A stretch of 64,000 nt of DNA from Microbacterium sp. (GCA_017306415.1 JAFKIL010000003.1:620001-684000), one strand, 5' to 3'; counted from the stretch's first letter, positions 17,608-27,209 are shown. Numbers and translations: made by a program. The notes: generated from the sequence alone by a model not told the origin.

Positions 17608-17918
17608 CACTCAGCCTCTTCCTTCGCGGCCTCGTCGGCGGCGTCCGCCTTCTTGGCCTTGGTCTTCTTCGCCTTGGTCACCTCGACGGGCGCGGGCGTG
17701 GCACGGATGCCGAGCTCGCGCTCACGGATGACGGTGTAGAGCCGCGCGATATCGCGCTTGACGGCGCGGATGCGACCGTGGCTCTCGAGCTGGCCGGTGG
17801 CCGACTGGAAGCGCAGGTTGAAGAGCTCCTCCTTGGCCTTGCGCAGCTCCTCCACGAGGCGCTGGTCCTCGAACGTGTCCAGCTCGCTGGGAGCGAGCTC
17901 CTTGGTGCCGATCGCCAT
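17607..17918 (-). CDS. rpmC: 50S ribosomal protein L29 with C-terminal extension, 103 aa
   Basis: The [20 protein letters not shown] and [20 protein letters not shown] helices are L29, which sits at the tunnel exit and helps dock SRP and trigger factor. Past residue 75 comes a Lys/Ala/Glu-rich tail ([20 protein letters not shown]) not found in short L29 proteins. One-base overlaps link it to rplP and rpsQ. Confidence 0.97.
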   Translation of the reverse strand: MAIGTKELAPSELDTFEDQRLVEELRKAKEELFNLRFQSATGQLESHGRIRAVKRDIARLYTVIRERELGIRATPAPVEVTKAKKTKAKKADAADEAAKEEAE

Positions 17919-18337
17919 TACGCGTCGCCCTCCTCGCGCTTGATGATGCGTGCCTTGAGAGGCAGCTTGTGAATGGCACGGGTCAGGGCCTCACGAGCGA
18001 GTTGCTCGTTGACGCCCGCGACCTCGAAGAGGACGCGACCCGGCTTGACGTTGGCGACCCACCACTCCGGCGAGCCCTTTCCGGAACCCATGCGGGTCTC
18101 GGCGGGCTTCTTGGTGAGCGGACGGTCGGGGTAGATGTTGATCCACACCTTGCCGCCACGCTTGATGTGACGCGTCATCGCGATACGAGCGGACTCGATC
18201 TGACGGTTGGTCACGTACGCGGGCGTGAGCGCCTGGATGCCGAACTCGCCGAAGGAGACCTTCGTGCCGCCGGTGGCCTGGCCCGAGCGACCCGGGTGGT
18301 GCTGCTTGCGGTACTTGACCTTGCGGGGGATAAGCAT
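17918..18337 (-). CDS. rplP: 50S ribosomal protein L16, 139 aa
   Basis: [20 protein letters not shown] and [20 protein letters not shown] are invariant L16 motifs; L16 organises the A-site tRNA environment. Length is standard and there are one-base overlaps on both sides. Confidence 0.98.
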   Translation of the reverse strand: MLIPRKVKYRKQHHPGRSGQATGGTKVSFGEFGIQALTPAYVTNRQIESARIAMTRHIKRGGKVWINIYPDRPLTKKPAETRMGSGKGSPEWWVANVKPGRVLFEVAGVNEQLAREALTRAIHKLPLKARIIKREEGDA

Positions 18338-19095
18338 CAGGCGGACGCTCCTTCTGCGACGGGGGCCTCGCTGCGCGGGCCACGACGACGGTCGCCACCG
18401 CGGTCGTCACGACCGCGGACCGGCTTCTGGTTGGCCTGCTCGCGCGCGAGCTCCTTGTTGGTGAGGTCGCCCTTGTAGATCCAGACCTTCACGCCGATGC
18501 GGCCGAAGGTGGTCTTGGCCTCGTAGAAGCCGTAGTCGATGTTCGCGCGCAGCGTGTGCAGCGGCACCCGACCCTCGCGGTAGAACTCCGACCGGCTCAT
18601 CTCGGCGCCGCCGAGACGGCCCGACACCTGGATGCGGACGCCCTTGGCGCCGGCGCGCTGAGCGCCCTGCAGTCCCTTGCGCATCGCGCGGCGGAAGGCG
18701 ACGCGGGCGCTGAGCTGCTCGGCGATGCCCTGCGCGACCAGCTGAGCGTCGGCCTCTGGGTTCTTGACCTCGAGGATGTTCAGCTGGATCTGCTTGCCGG
18801 TGAGCTTCTCGAGGTCGGCGCGGATGCGCTCGGCCTCGGCGCCGCGGCGGCCGATCACGATGCCCGGGCGGGCGGTGTGGATGTCGACGCGAACGCGGTC
18901 ACGCGTGCGCTCGATCTCGATGTTGCTCACGCCGGCGCGGTCGAGCTGCGTCTGCAGGAGCTTGCGGATCTTGATGTCCTCGGCGACGTAGTCGGCGTAG
19001 CGCTGGCCCGGCTTGGTCGAGTCCGAGAACCACCGCGACACGTGGTCCGTGGTGATGCCGAGGCGGAAGCCGTACGGGTTTACCTTCTGTCCCAT
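18337..19095 (-). CDS. rpsC: 30S ribosomal protein S3, 252 aa
   Basis: [20 protein letters not shown], the KH domain ([20 protein letters not shown]) and the [14 protein letters not shown] block identify S3 at the mRNA entry channel. The C-terminal 35 residues are a disordered Arg/Asp-rich tail ([20 protein letters not shown]), longer than in E. coli. Adjacent genes overlap by one base. Confidence 0.98.
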   Translation of the reverse strand: MGQKVNPYGFRLGITTDHVSRWFSDSTKPGQRYADYVAEDIKIRKLLQTQLDRAGVSNIEIERTRDRVRVDIHTARPGIVIGRRGAEAERIRADLEKLTGKQIQLNILEVKNPEADAQLVAQGIAEQLSARVAFRRAMRKGLQGAQRAGAKGVRIQVSGRLGGAEMSRSEFYREGRVPLHTLRANIDYGFYEAKTTFGRIGVKVWIYKGDLTNKELAREQANQKPVRGRDDRGGDRRRGPRSEAPVAEGASA

Positions 19096-19487
19096 TACTT
19101 GCTCGCCTTCTTGCTGTTGGAGCCGGCCTCGGCCAGCTCGGGCGTCGCGAGGACCACGGTGATGTGGCTCGTACGCTTCTTGATCTGGAACGCGCGGCCC
19201 TGGGCACGGGGCTGGAAACGCTTGAGCGTCGTCCCCTCGTCCACGAAGGCGTTCTTCACGTACAGGTCCTGCTCATCCAGGTACTCGCTGGCCGCATCGG
19301 CCTTCACGCGAGCGTTCGCGATCGCGGACGCGACGAGCTTGTAGATCGGCTCGCTGGCGCTCTGCTGCGCGAACTTCAGGATGGCCAGGGCCTCCTGGGC
19401 CTGCTTGCCCTTGATGAGGGCGACGACACGACGAGCCTTCTGAGGGGTCACGCGGATGTGTCGCACGCGTGCGATGGACTCCACCAT
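19095..19487 (-). CDS. rplV: 50S ribosomal protein L22, 130 aa
   Basis: [20 protein letters not shown] and the tunnel-lining beta hairpin region ([20 protein letters not shown]) identify L22. The hairpin is intact, with no insertion of the kind seen in macrolide resistance. A short Ser/Lys tail (GSNSKKASK) follows the core. Confidence 0.98.
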   Translation of the reverse strand: MVESIARVRHIRVTPQKARRVVALIKGKQAQEALAILKFAQQSASEPIYKLVASAIANARVKADAASEYLDEQDLYVKNAFVDEGTTLKRFQPRAQGRAFQIKKRTSHITVVLATPELAEAGSNSKKASK

Positions 19488-19509
19488 TTCTCTCTCCTCT
19501 GCCCCCGCG

Positions 19510-19791
19510 TCAGCGGCGGCGGCCCTTCTTGTCGTCCTTCTCGTGGCCGCGGAAGGTGCGGGTGGGCGCGAACTCGCCCAGCTTGTGGCCGACCATGGTC
19601 TCGGTCACGAACACGGGGATGTGCTTGCGACCGTCGTGCACGGCGATCGTGTGGCCGAGCATGGCCGGCACGATCATCGAACGACGCGACCAGGTCTTGA
19701 TGACGTTCTTCGTTCCCGCTTCGTTCTGCACGACGACCTTGCGAAGCAGGTGCTCGTCGACGAAGGGGCCCTTCTTGAGACTGCGTGGCAT
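19510..19791 (-). CDS. rpsS: 30S ribosomal protein S19, 93 aa
   Basis: [20 protein letters not shown] and the [20 protein letters not shown] motif are invariant; S19 binds 16S rRNA in the head together with S13. Standard length, 22 nt before rplV. Confidence 0.98.
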   Translation of the reverse strand: MPRSLKKGPFVDEHLLRKVVVQNEAGTKNVIKTWSRRSMIVPAMLGHTIAVHDGRKHIPVFVTETMVGHKLGEFAPTRTFRGHEKDDKKGRRR

Positions 19792-19804
19792 CTTCTGTTC
19801 CTAC

Positions 19805-20644
19805 CTACTTGCGCTTCTTGCCGGCGTTGCGACGGCGAACGATGTACTTGTCGCTTTCCTTGTTGGCGTGGCGGGTGCGACCCTCTGCCTGCCCCCACGG
19901 CGACACCGGGTGACGACCACCGGAGGTCTTGCCCTCACCACCACCGTGCGGGTGGTCGACCGGGTTCATCGCGACACCGCGGACGGTCGGGCGGATGCCC
20001 TTCCAGCGGTTGCGGCCGGCCTTGCCCCAGTTGATGTTCGACTGCTCGGCGTTGCCGACCTCGCCGATCGTGGCGCGGCAGCGCGCGTCGACGTTGCGGA
20101 TCTCGCCCGAGGGCAGGCGCAGCTGCGCGTAGGGGCCGTCCTTCGCCACCAGGCGGACGGACGCGCCGGCCGACCGGGCCAGCTTCGCGCCGCCGCCGGG
20201 GCGGAGCTCGATGGCGTGGATCACGGTACCGGTGGGGATGTTGCGCAGCGGCAGGTTGTTGCCCGGCTTGATGTCGGCGCCCGCACCGGACTCGACGATG
20301 TCGCCCTGCGAGAGCTTGTTCGGCGCGAGGATGTAGCGCTTCTCGCCGTCCACGTAGTGCAGGAGCGCGATGCGCGCCGTGCGGTTGGGGTCGTACTCGA
20401 TGTGCGCGACCTTCGCGTCGATGCCGTCCTTGTCGTTGCGACGGAAGTCGATCACGCGGTACTGGCGCTTGTGGCCGCCACCGATGTGACGGGTCGTGAT
20501 GCGACCCTGGTTGTTGCGGCCGCCCGTCTTGGAGAGCGGGCGCAGCAGCGACTTCTCCGGCGTCGATCGGGTGATCTCCGCGAAGTCGGACACCGACGAG
20601 CCGCGACGACCGGGGGTCGTGGGCTTGTACTTGCGAATTGCCAT
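19805..20644 (-). CDS. rplB: 50S ribosomal protein L2, 279 aa
   Basis: L2 stabilises the peptidyl-transferase centre. [40 protein letters not shown], and the [20 protein letters not shown] loop with the functional His are all present. Full length. It is located 13 nt before rpsS. Confidence 0.98.
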   Translation of the reverse strand: MAIRKYKPTTPGRRGSSVSDFAEITRSTPEKSLLRPLSKTGGRNNQGRITTRHIGGGHKRQYRVIDFRRNDKDGIDAKVAHIEYDPNRTARIALLHYVDGEKRYILAPNKLSQGDIVESGAGADIKPGNNLPLRNIPTGTVIHAIELRPGGGAKLARSAGASVRLVAKDGPYAQLRLPSGEIRNVDARCRATIGEVGNAEQSNINWGKAGRNRWKGIRPTVRGVAMNPVDHPHGGGEGKTSGGRHPVSPWGQAEGRTRHANKESDKYIVRRRNAGKKRK

Positions 20645-20669
20645 GGTTCTCTCGTCCCTGTCCCGACCG

Positions 20670-20969
20670 TCAGCCGACTGCCGTGAAGATGTCGATGGTG
20701 CCCGACTTCAGGGTCACGATGGCACGCTTGGTGTCCTTGCGCTTGCCGATCCCGAAGCGGGTGCGACGGGCCTTGCCGACGCGGTTGATCGTGTTGACCG
20801 AGGCGACCTTGACGCCGAAGATCTTCTCGATCGCGAGCTTGATCTCGGTCTTGGTCGCGCGGGGGTCCACGTAGAACGTGTACTTGCCCTCGTCGATCAG
20901 GCCGTAGCTCTTCTCGGAGACGACGGGCTTGAGGATGACGTCGCGAGGGTCCTTGTTGACGGCGGTCAT
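20670..20969 (-). CDS. rplW: 50S ribosomal protein L23, 99 aa
   Basis: [20 protein letters not shown] and [20 protein letters not shown] mark L23, the trigger-factor and SRP docking site at the tunnel exit. Normal length; the start overlaps the rplD stop by four bases (ATGA). Confidence 0.98.
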   Translation of the reverse strand: MTAVNKDPRDVILKPVVSEKSYGLIDEGKYTFYVDPRATKTEIKLAIEKIFGVKVASVNTINRVGKARRTRFGIGKRKDTKRAIVTLKSGTIDIFTAVG

Positions 20970-21628
20970 GCCGAGACCTCCTGGGTCGAACCGGTCTTGG
21001 ACGCGACGAACGCGTCGAAGGCGGCCTTGGTGAAGACGATGTCGTCCGAGACGAGCACGTCGTAGGCGTTCAGCTGGTCGAAGGTGAGCACGTGCACGTA
21101 CGCGAGGTTGCGCACGCTCTTGACGCTCAGCTCGTCGTCGCGCTCGATGACCACGAGGACGTTCTTCGTGGCGGACAGAGCGGCGAGGACGGACGCTGCG
21201 GCCTTCGTCGAAGGAGCCCCCTCGATGCCGAACGACTCGACGACGTGCAGACGCTCACCGCGGGCACGGTCGCTGAGCGCGCCGAGGAGCGCGGCCGCGA
21301 TCATCTTCTTGGGGGTGCGCTGCGCGTAGTCGCGCGGCTTCGGGCCGTGGACGATGCCACCGCCGGTCATGTGCGGTGCGCGGATCGAGCCCTGACGCGC
21401 GTTGCCGGTGCCCTTCTGCTTGAAGGGCTTGCGGCCGGCGCCGGACACCTCGCCACGACGCTTGGTCGAGTGCGTGCCCTGGCGAGCCGCCGCGAGCTGC
21501 GCGATGACGACCTGGTGGATCAGCGGGATGTTCGTCTTGACGTCGAACAGGCCGGCGGGGAGCTGGACCGAGCCAGCCGCCTTGCCGTCTGCCTTCACGA
21601 CGTCGAGCGCGAGAGTCGAGTCAGCCAT
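20966..21628 (-). CDS. rplD: 50S ribosomal protein L4, 220 aa
   Basis: The long tunnel loop [20 protein letters not shown] followed by [20 protein letters not shown] is intact and identifies L4, which in E. coli also represses the S10 operon. Full length; two bases from rplC. Confidence 0.98.
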   Translation of the reverse strand: MADSTLALDVVKADGKAAGSVQLPAGLFDVKTNIPLIHQVVIAQLAAARQGTHSTKRRGEVSGAGRKPFKQKGTGNARQGSIRAPHMTGGGIVHGPKPRDYAQRTPKKMIAAALLGALSDRARGERLHVVESFGIEGAPSTKAAASVLAALSATKNVLVVIERDDELSVKSVRNLAYVHVLTFDQLNAYDVLVSDDIVFTKAAFDAFVASKTGSTQEVSA

Positions 21629-21630
21629 GC

Positions 21631-22290
21631 TCAGGCACCCTTCACTGCGTTGCGGACGTAGACGATGCGGCCGCGCGCACCGGGGACGGCGCCCTTGACG
21701 AGCAGCAGACCCTTCTCGGCGTCGACGGCGTGCACCGTGAGGTTGAGGACGGTCACGCGCTCGCCACCCATACGGCCGGCCATGCGCATGCCCTTGAAGA
21801 CGCGGCTCGGGGTCGACGATGCGCCGATGGAGCCCGGCTTGCGGTGGTTGCGGTGCGAACCGTGCGAGGCGGAGACGCCCTTGAAGTTGTGGCGCTTCAT
21901 GACGCCCGCGGTGCCCTTGCCCTTGCTGGTGCCGACGACGTCGACCAGCTGGCCGGCCTCGAAGACGCCGTCCACGGTGAGCTCCTGACCGAGTGAGTAG
22001 TCGGAGGCATCCGCCGTGCGGACCTCGGTCACGTGGCGACGCGGCGTCACGCCGGCGGCGTCGAAGTGACCTTCGAGGGGCTTGGTGACCTTGCGCGGGT
22101 CGATCTGGCCGGCGGCGATCTGCACGGCGCTGTAGCCGTCCTTCTCGGACGTCCGAACCTGGGTGACCACGTTCGGGGCGACCTCGATGACGGTGACGGG
22201 GACGAGCTTGCCCTGCTCGTTCCAGACCTGGGTCATGCCGAGCTTGGTGCCCAGCAGACCCTTCGAAACCTTGTTGTTGATGTCAGCCAC
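21631..22290 (-). CDS. rplC: 50S ribosomal protein L3, 219 aa
   Basis: The start is GTG 22290 ([20 protein letters not shown]), with a GAGG binding site in the rpsJ end; the frame stays open further upstream but that part is the rpsJ shadow. [20 protein letters not shown] is the loop reaching the peptidyl-transferase centre. Full length, 8 nt downstream of rpsJ. Confidence 0.98.
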   Translation of the reverse strand: MADINNKVSKGLLGTKLGMTQVWNEQGKLVPVTVIEVAPNVVTQVRTSEKDGYSAVQIAAGQIDPRKVTKPLEGHFDAAGVTPRRHVTEVRTADASDYSLGQELTVDGVFEAGQLVDVVGTSKGKGTAGVMKRHNFKGVSASHGSHRNHRKPGSIGASSTPSRVFKGMRMAGRMGGERVTVLNLTVHAVDAEKGLLLVKGAVPGARGRIVYVRNAVKGA

Positions 22291-22298
22291 GTCGAACC

Positions 22299-22607
22299 TC
22301 AGAGCTTGATCTCGATGTTGACGTCGGCCGGGAGGTCGAGACGCATCAGCGAGTCGACGGCCTTGGGCGTCGGGTCGATGATGTCGATCAGACGCTTGTG
22401 GGTGCGCATCTCGAAGTGCTCGCGGCTGTCCTTGTACTTGTGGGGCGACCGGATGACGCACACGACGTTCTTCTCGGTCGGAAGCGGCACGGGGCCGACG
22501 ACGGTCGCGCCCGCGCGGGTCACGGTGTCGACGATCTTGCGCGCCGACGAATCGAGGCCGGCGTGGTCGTACGACTTCAGGCGAATGCGGATCTTCTGTC
22601 CCGCCAT
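22299..22607 (-). CDS. rpsJ: 30S ribosomal protein S10, 102 aa
   Basis: [20 protein letters not shown] through [20 protein letters not shown] is canonical S10 (also NusE in antitermination). ATG 22607 gives the standard length; upstream in-frame residues belong to the leader. It is the first gene of the S10-spc operon and sits about 330 nt from the predicted promoter. Confidence 0.98.
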   Translation of the reverse strand: MAGQKIRIRLKSYDHAGLDSSARKIVDTVTRAGATVVGPVPLPTEKNVVCVIRSPHKYKDSREHFEMRTHKRLIDIIDPTPKAVDSLMRLDLPADVNIEIKL

Positions 22608-22942
22608 TGTCTGCTCACTCTCTTTCCGCGTCATACGCTCTCGCGCATCGGACGCACGGTGGCGCTTCGTTCTCAACGACTCGGCGCCATGGCACTTCCA
22701 CCGACTCGCGCCGGTGATGCTGCACCACTCTTCTGCTGTCAATCCGGATGCCTCGGCACCCGGAAGCCCCCACCCGCGCGCGAACGCGCCCTCCCGAAAG
22801 AGGTGGTGTGTCGGCTGTGGCGTTCTGCTGCCCGCGGCCTAGAACTCTGCGCTCTCGCGCCGTCTATGCACTGCCCTGACAGTGATCCGGATCACATCGC
22901 GCCTGCACGGCACGACGACCACCCGGAATGTGGAACCTCAAT
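22608..22942 (-). promoter_or_regulatory. Long 5' leader of the S10 operon
   Basis: The space between the predicted promoter and rpsJ is about 335 nt, long enough for a ribosomal-protein or antitermination control structure. A TTGACA hexamer (minus strand, ending near 22738) lies inside but has no matching -10. No convincing gene is seen; it has a GGATGCC word and GC-rich stems. Confidence 0.45.
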
Positions 22943-22971
22943 AGTCTACGTGTCACCCGGGCGTGTCGCAA
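22943..22971 (-). promoter_or_regulatory. Predicted S10 operon promoter
   Basis: Minus-strand TTGCGA (22966-22971), a 17-nt spacer and TAGACT (22943-22948) form a good sigma-70-like promoter. The same TAGACT -10 appears upstream of tuf. It would drive rpsJ through at least rplO. Confidence 0.6.
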
Positions 22972-23022
22972 ACTCGGGCGTGTCGCGCTTCCGACGGTGT
23001 CGTGGGCATCGTCGGCGGACGA

Positions 23023-23062
23023 CAGGAGGGGCGGACGGGATGATCCCCGCCCGCCCCTCCTG
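23023..23062 (-). terminator. Terminator after the Rv0909-like gene
   Basis: CAGGAGGGGCGG (23023-23034) and CCGCCCCTCCTG (23051-23062) form a perfect 12-bp stem, extended inside by ACGGG/CCCCG. It lies nine bases downstream of the small gene and separates it from the S10 promoter. Confidence 0.8.
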
Positions 23063-23071
23063 GTGTCGTGG

Positions 23072-23287
23072 CTACTCCGTGCCGACCGCCTTGTCGATGG
23101 TGCCGCGGATGTCGTCCACGGTGCCGTCGAACTGATCCGGTGCGACCTTCTTCGCGAGCTCGGCGGCGCCGTCGAGGACCTTGTCGCTGATGTCCTCGGC
23201 CTGCTCCGAGTGGAGCAGCTCGTCGATCTTGTCCTTGTTCTGCTCGAACAGCCCCTTGCCCTGGTTGACGATGTCTTCGATGCCCAT
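23072..23287 (-). CDS. Small helical protein, Rv0909/MT0933 antitoxin-like, 71 aa
   Basis: MGIEDIVNQGKGLFEQNKDK through DIRGTIDKAVGTE is a charged, almost wholly helical sequence with repeated K-D/E-K and GTIDKA-type heptads, like the short MT0933 family named as antitoxins in mycobacteria. No toxin gene is adjacent, so the antitoxin label is only a family name here. It lies 75 nt downstream of the sugar transporter permease and could be transcribed from it, with a strong terminator following. Confidence 0.5.
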   Translation of the reverse strand: MGIEDIVNQGKGLFEQNKDKIDELLHSEQAEDISDKVLDGAAELAKKVAPDQFDGTVDDIRGTIDKAVGTE

Positions 23288-23362
23288 GCGGGCCCCCCTC
23301 CCTTTCCACGGCCGCGCGGCCGCATCCGATGGCGGGCGCCGCTCGCGCGGCGCCCGCAGGCC

Positions 23363-24337
23363 TCACCCCTTCGTGGCGCCGGCCAGTAGGCCGCGCACGA
23401 AGAATCGCTGCAGCGAGAAGAACACGATCAGCGGCACGATGATCGAGATGAAGGTTCCGGCGGATTGCAGGAACCACTGCGCTCCCCACGATCCCGACAG
23501 CGAATTCAGCGTCTGCATCAGTGGCAGCGAGGAATCCGGCGCGAAGATCGTCGCGACGAGCAGGTCGTTCCACACCCAGATGAACTGGAAGATGGCATAC
23601 GACGCGATCACGGGCATCGCGAGCGGCAGGATGATCCGGAAGAAGATCTGCCCGTGACCCGCACCATCGACGCGCGCAGCCTCGATGAGCTCGCCCGGCA
23701 GTTCGGCGATGAAGTTGTGCAGCAGGAAGATCGCCAGCGGCATGGCGAAGATCGCGTGCGCGATCCACACGGTCGCGAAGCTGTGATCGACGTCGCGCAG
23801 CTCGAAGCCCGGGAACACCTGGACGCCGTTGATCGTGAGGCCGCGCGAGAACAGCGTCAGCAGCGGCACGAGTGCCATCTGGATCGGCACGATCTGCATC
23901 GCGAACACCGACACGAACAGGATGCCGCGCCCCTTGAAGGGGATCCATGCGAACGCGTAGGCCGCGAGCGAGGCCACCGCGATCGGGATCAGCGTCGCCG
24001 GGATGGTGATCGCGAGCGAGTTGATGAACGACTCGCCCAGCGTCAGCGCGGTACCCCCGGACGTGAGCGCCTGACCGTAGTTGTCCAGCGTGAAGTCCGG
24101 CTTGACGAACACCGTCCACCAGCCCGTCACCGAGGAGTCGGCGCCGGGGCGGAACGACGTCACGAAGAGGCCGAAGGTCGGGATCGTCCACACGATCGCG
24201 ATGATGATCGCCACGATCGTGGCGCCCTTCGAGGTCAGCTTCTTGTGCGCCTCGTTCTCGAGCCTGCGTGTCTGCCGCGCGACCTGGCGCGCCGCCTTCC
24301 CGTCGAAGCGGGGTGTCGTCTCGACTGTGGTGGCCAT
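23363..24337 (-). CDS. Sugar ABC transporter permease, MalG/AglG type, 324 aa
   Basis: Six transmembrane helices and the cytoplasmic coupling loop ELIEAARVDGAGHGQIFFRI (the EAA motif, core EAARVDGAG) place it among CUT1-family permeases that pair with a MalF-like partner. The N terminus (about 35 residues) is charged and cytoplasmic. It overlaps the upstream permease by one base (TGATG), so both are made together. The ATPase subunit is not encoded here. Confidence 0.92.
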   Translation of the reverse strand: MATTVETTPRFDGKAARQVARQTRRLENEAHKKLTSKGATIVAIIIAIVWTIPTFGLFVTSFRPGADSSVTGWWTVFVKPDFTLDNYGQALTSGGTALTLGESFINSLAITIPATLIPIAVASLAAYAFAWIPFKGRGILFVSVFAMQIVPIQMALVPLLTLFSRGLTINGVQVFPGFELRDVDHSFATVWIAHAIFAMPLAIFLLHNFIAELPGELIEAARVDGAGHGQIFFRIILPLAMPVIASYAIFQFIWVWNDLLVATIFAPDSSLPLMQTLNSLSGSWGAQWFLQSAGTFISIIVPLIVFFSLQRFFVRGLLAGATKG

Positions 24338-25689
24338 CAGCGGATCTCCCTCTGCTTGCGCAGATTGCGCACGTTATACACGATGAGCGGCACCATGAAC
24401 AGGAACAGCACGACGGCCAGCGCCGACGAGTGCCCGAAGCTCTGGAACCGCTGCTGCTGATTGACCATCTCGAAACCGAGGACGGACGAGTTCGAGCGCC
24501 CGCCGGTCATGTTCGCCACGATGTCGTACACCTTCAGCGAGGCGATCGTGATCGTGGTGAGCACGACGATCAGCGACGACCGGATGCCGGGCACCGTGAC
24601 GTTGCGGAACCTCTCCCACGCGTTGGCGCCGTCGAGCTGGGCCGCCTCGATCTGCTCGGCCGGAACACCCTTGATGGCGGCCGAGAGGAACACCATCGCG
24701 AAGCCGGTCTGGCTCCAGATGAACACCGCCAGCAGGCAGAACGTGTTGATGAACGGCGTCGCGTCGAGCCACGAGACCGGCTGACCGCCGAACCACGTGA
24801 TCACGGCGTTCAGGATGCCGATCTGGTCGCCCTGCCGGTAGTCGTAGACGAACTTCCAGATGATGCCCGCACCCACGAACGAGATCGCGACCGGCATGAA
24901 CACGAGGACCTTGAGGACACGCTCGCCACGCGCACGGTCGATGAAGACCGCGTAGGCGAGGCCGATGACCGTGGCGATCGTCGGGGCGAGGAGCGCCCAG
25001 ATGAGCGTGTTGATCACGGACCAGAAGCCCTCGGGGTTCGTGAACGTCCAGACGTAGTTGTCCAGTCCGACGAACTGCTTGCCGGTCTTGTCGAAGAACG
25101 ACTGGAAGAAGGTCGCGATCGTCGGGTAGACGAGACCCACCAGCAGCAGGATCGACGCCGGCGCGAGGAAGGTGATCAGCTGGAAGAGATAACCCGCCCC
25201 CTCGCGTGCCCGGTAGTCCGCCCAGAACAGGAGCGCACCGGCGAGCAGGGCGATCGCCACCACGTAGACCACGGCGCCCTGGACCGGCCGCAGCATCATG
25301 AACGCGATGAACGGGATGACGAAGCACGCCGCGACCCGCAGCCAGAAGTAGCCACGGCCCGGGCGCGGCGCATACTCGATCAGCACGAGGATGACGGCGA
25401 CCACGATCGCGAAGACGACCACGACGATCGGGATCTGCAGGAGCGGATTGAGGTTGCCGATCCAGACGAAGAAGCTGTTCAGCGAGAAGCCGAGGGACGT
25501 CGGCCGTGCATCCTCGATCGGCGTGCGCGTCACCATGAACAGGAACAGCGCGACGATGAGGATGGCGAGAACGAGGCCGACGGCGATCGTCAGACGCCGC
25601 GAGTATTTCTGCCGGGGCCCCGGCGGCTTGAGTGCCGCAGCGGACCCGGACTTGGTCGTAGTGGCCGTTTTGGTGTCGGTGTCAGTCAT
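24337..25689 (-). CDS. Sugar ABC transporter permease, MalF/AglF type, 450 aa
   Basis: The start at ATG 25689 has GAAAGGCAG upstream; further upstream in-frame residues are probably untranslated. Residues 35-165 add about four transmembrane helices before the usual six, as in AglF-like permeases. The EAA loop EQIEAAQLDGANAWERFRNV and the periplasmic loop fit CUT1 family members. It forms the channel with the following permease, and its sugar is inferred only from family similarity. Confidence 0.88.
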   Translation of the reverse strand: MTDTDTKTATTTKSGSAAALKPPGPRQKYSRRLTIAVGLVLAILIVALFLFMVTRTPIEDARPTSLGFSLNSFFVWIGNLNPLLQIPIVVVVFAIVVAVILVLIEYAPRPGRGYFWLRVAACFVIPFIAFMMLRPVQGAVVYVVAIALLAGALLFWADYRAREGAGYLFQLITFLAPASILLLVGLVYPTIATFFQSFFDKTGKQFVGLDNYVWTFTNPEGFWSVINTLIWALLAPTIATVIGLAYAVFIDRARGERVLKVLVFMPVAISFVGAGIIWKFVYDYRQGDQIGILNAVITWFGGQPVSWLDATPFINTFCLLAVFIWSQTGFAMVFLSAAIKGVPAEQIEAAQLDGANAWERFRNVTVPGIRSSLIVVLTTITIASLKVYDIVANMTGGRSNSSVLGFEMVNQQQRFQSFGHSSALAVVLFLFMVPLIVYNVRNLRKQREIR

Positions 25690-25748
25690 GACCCTGCCTT
25701 TCTGAGCACGTCTTCGGGCTCGGCGACCGGCTGCGCTCGGTCGGTGGG

Positions 25749-25791
25749 GAGAGGATGGGGCCGCCCGCACCGCGAGCGACCCCATCCTCTC
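25749..25791 (-). other. Hairpin between solute-binding protein and permease genes
   Basis: GAGAGGATGGGG (25749-25760) and CCCCATCCTCTC (25780-25791) form a perfect 12-bp stem with a 19-nt loop, 18 nt after the binding-protein stop. There is no U-tract. Such structures commonly stabilise the binding-protein part of the mRNA, giving more of it than of the permeases. Confidence 0.6.
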
Positions 25792-25809
25792 GAACTCGAG
25801 CCCGGAGAG

Positions 25810-27138
25810 CTAGTCCTTGTATCCCGCCTGGATGTCACTCAGGACCTGGTCGGTGGGCCGGCCGTCGATCCAGTTGACCATGCCCTTCCAGAAGGAACCG
25901 GAACCGACCGAGGCCGGCATCAGGTCGGATGCATCGAAGCGCACGACGGTGCTCTTGTTCTGCAGCGTCTTCATGGCGTCGGTCAGGAACTGGCTGGATG
26001 CCAGCGACGGGTCAGCACCGTTGTTCGCGGAGATGACGCCGCCGAGCTTGACGCGGGCGTTGGCGAAGTCCGGAGTCGACATGTACTCCTGGACCTTCTG
26101 GACCGCGGCGTCCTTCGAGAAGGACGTCACGAACTCGCCGCCCGCCTCAGCGCTGACCGTGCCCTCGGTGATGCCCGGGAGCAGGAACGCGTAGACGTCG
26201 CCGTCCGGAGCGATCGTCGGGGTCTTGCCGTCCTTGGTCTTCACCGTCAGGAAGTTCGACGAGAGGAACGAGGCCTGGTGCGTCAGCGGGCAGGTGCCGT
26301 CGGCGACCTTCGCCGCGACGTCGCCGAACGCCGTCGAGTTGATGCTCTTGACGTCGCCGAAGCCGGCGTTGACGTACTTCGGGTCGAGGAGGATCTTCCC
26401 GACCGCGTCGAAGGCGTCCTTGATCGGCTGGTCGGTGAACTTGACCTTGTTGGCGACCCACTGGTCGTACACGTCGGGGCCGGACTGGCGCAGGACGAGG
26501 TCCTCGATCCAGTCGGTGCCCGGCCAGCCGGACGCGGCGTCGGACGCGAAGCCCGCGCACCAGGGCGCCTTGCCGGTCTTCTCCTGGATCGTCTTGGTGA
26601 GCGTGAGCAGGTCGTCCCACGTCTTGGGCACCTCGACGCCCCACGTCTTGAACTGCGACGGGGAGTACCAGATGTAGCCCTTGACGTTCGCCAGCATCGG
26701 TGCCGCGTAGAACGTGCCGCCCTTCGACCCGTAGGTCTTCCAGTCGGCGGACCAGTACTTGTCGACGTTGCTCTCGACGGTCTTGTCGGGCTTGACGACG
26801 TCGCCCGTGTCGATCAGGGACTGCAGCAGACCGGGCTGGGGCACGATCGCGATGTCGGGCGCAGAGCCACCCGTCACCTTGGTCACGATGTTGCCCTCGA
26901 AGCTCTTGTCACCCGTGTAGACGACCTTGATGCCGGTGTCTTTGGTGAACTGGTCGAAGGTCTTGTTGAGCGCGTCGGCCTCGGAGCCGGTGATGCCACC
27001 GGAGATCCTCACCGTCTTGCCCTTGAGGTCTCCGCTGTTGTTGCCGGAGCCGCCTTCGGCACAACCCGCCAGCACCAGTCCCGCGATGCCCATCAGGGCC
27101 AGCGGGGCGAGCAGCCGACGTCGAGGTGACTTCCCCAT
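25810..27138 (-). CDS. Sugar-binding lipoprotein of ABC transporter, AglE-like, 442 aa
   Basis: ATG 27138 has a GAGGAGGAAT binding site. A signal peptide (MGKSPRRRLLAPLALMGIAG) ends in the lipobox LVLAGC, so Cys25 is probably acylated. The mature part, with FTKDTGIKVVYTGDKSFEGN and GGSAPDIAIVPQPGLLQSLI, resembles the alpha-glucoside-binding AglE group by eye (conserved D-I-A-x-x-P-Q-P-G-L-L). It delivers oligosaccharide to the two permeases that follow. It is divergently controlled with the LacI gene. Confidence 0.9.
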   Translation of the reverse strand: MGKSPRRRLLAPLALMGIAGLVLAGCAEGGSGNNSGDLKGKTVRISGGITGSEADALNKTFDQFTKDTGIKVVYTGDKSFEGNIVTKVTGGSAPDIAIVPQPGLLQSLIDTGDVVKPDKTVESNVDKYWSADWKTYGSKGGTFYAAPMLANVKGYIWYSPSQFKTWGVEVPKTWDDLLTLTKTIQEKTGKAPWCAGFASDAASGWPGTDWIEDLVLRQSGPDVYDQWVANKVKFTDQPIKDAFDAVGKILLDPKYVNAGFGDVKSINSTAFGDVAAKVADGTCPLTHQASFLSSNFLTVKTKDGKTPTIAPDGDVYAFLLPGITEGTVSAEAGGEFVTSFSKDAAVQKVQEYMSTPDFANARVKLGGVISANNGADPSLASSQFLTDAMKTLQNKSTVVRFDASDLMPASVGSGSFWKGMVNWIDGRPTDQVLSDIQAGYKD

Positions 27139-27192
27139 ATATTCCTCCTCATCGAGTGCGCGGAGGATGATCCGCGCCATGGCTCCCGGTCG

Positions 27193-27204
27193 GGAACCGA
27201 TTCC
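27193..27204. promoter_or_regulatory. LacI-type operator 1
   Basis: GGAACCGATTCC is a near-palindrome (one base off GGAACCGGTTCC) with a central CG, typical of LacI-family sites. It overlaps the expected start point of the transporter promoter, so binding should repress it. Confidence 0.55.
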
Positions 27205-27209
27205 ACACA

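Noticed and set aside
22738-22750. TTGACA hexamer as a second rpsJ promoter
   Set aside because: No acceptable -10 is found 16-18 nt downstream.
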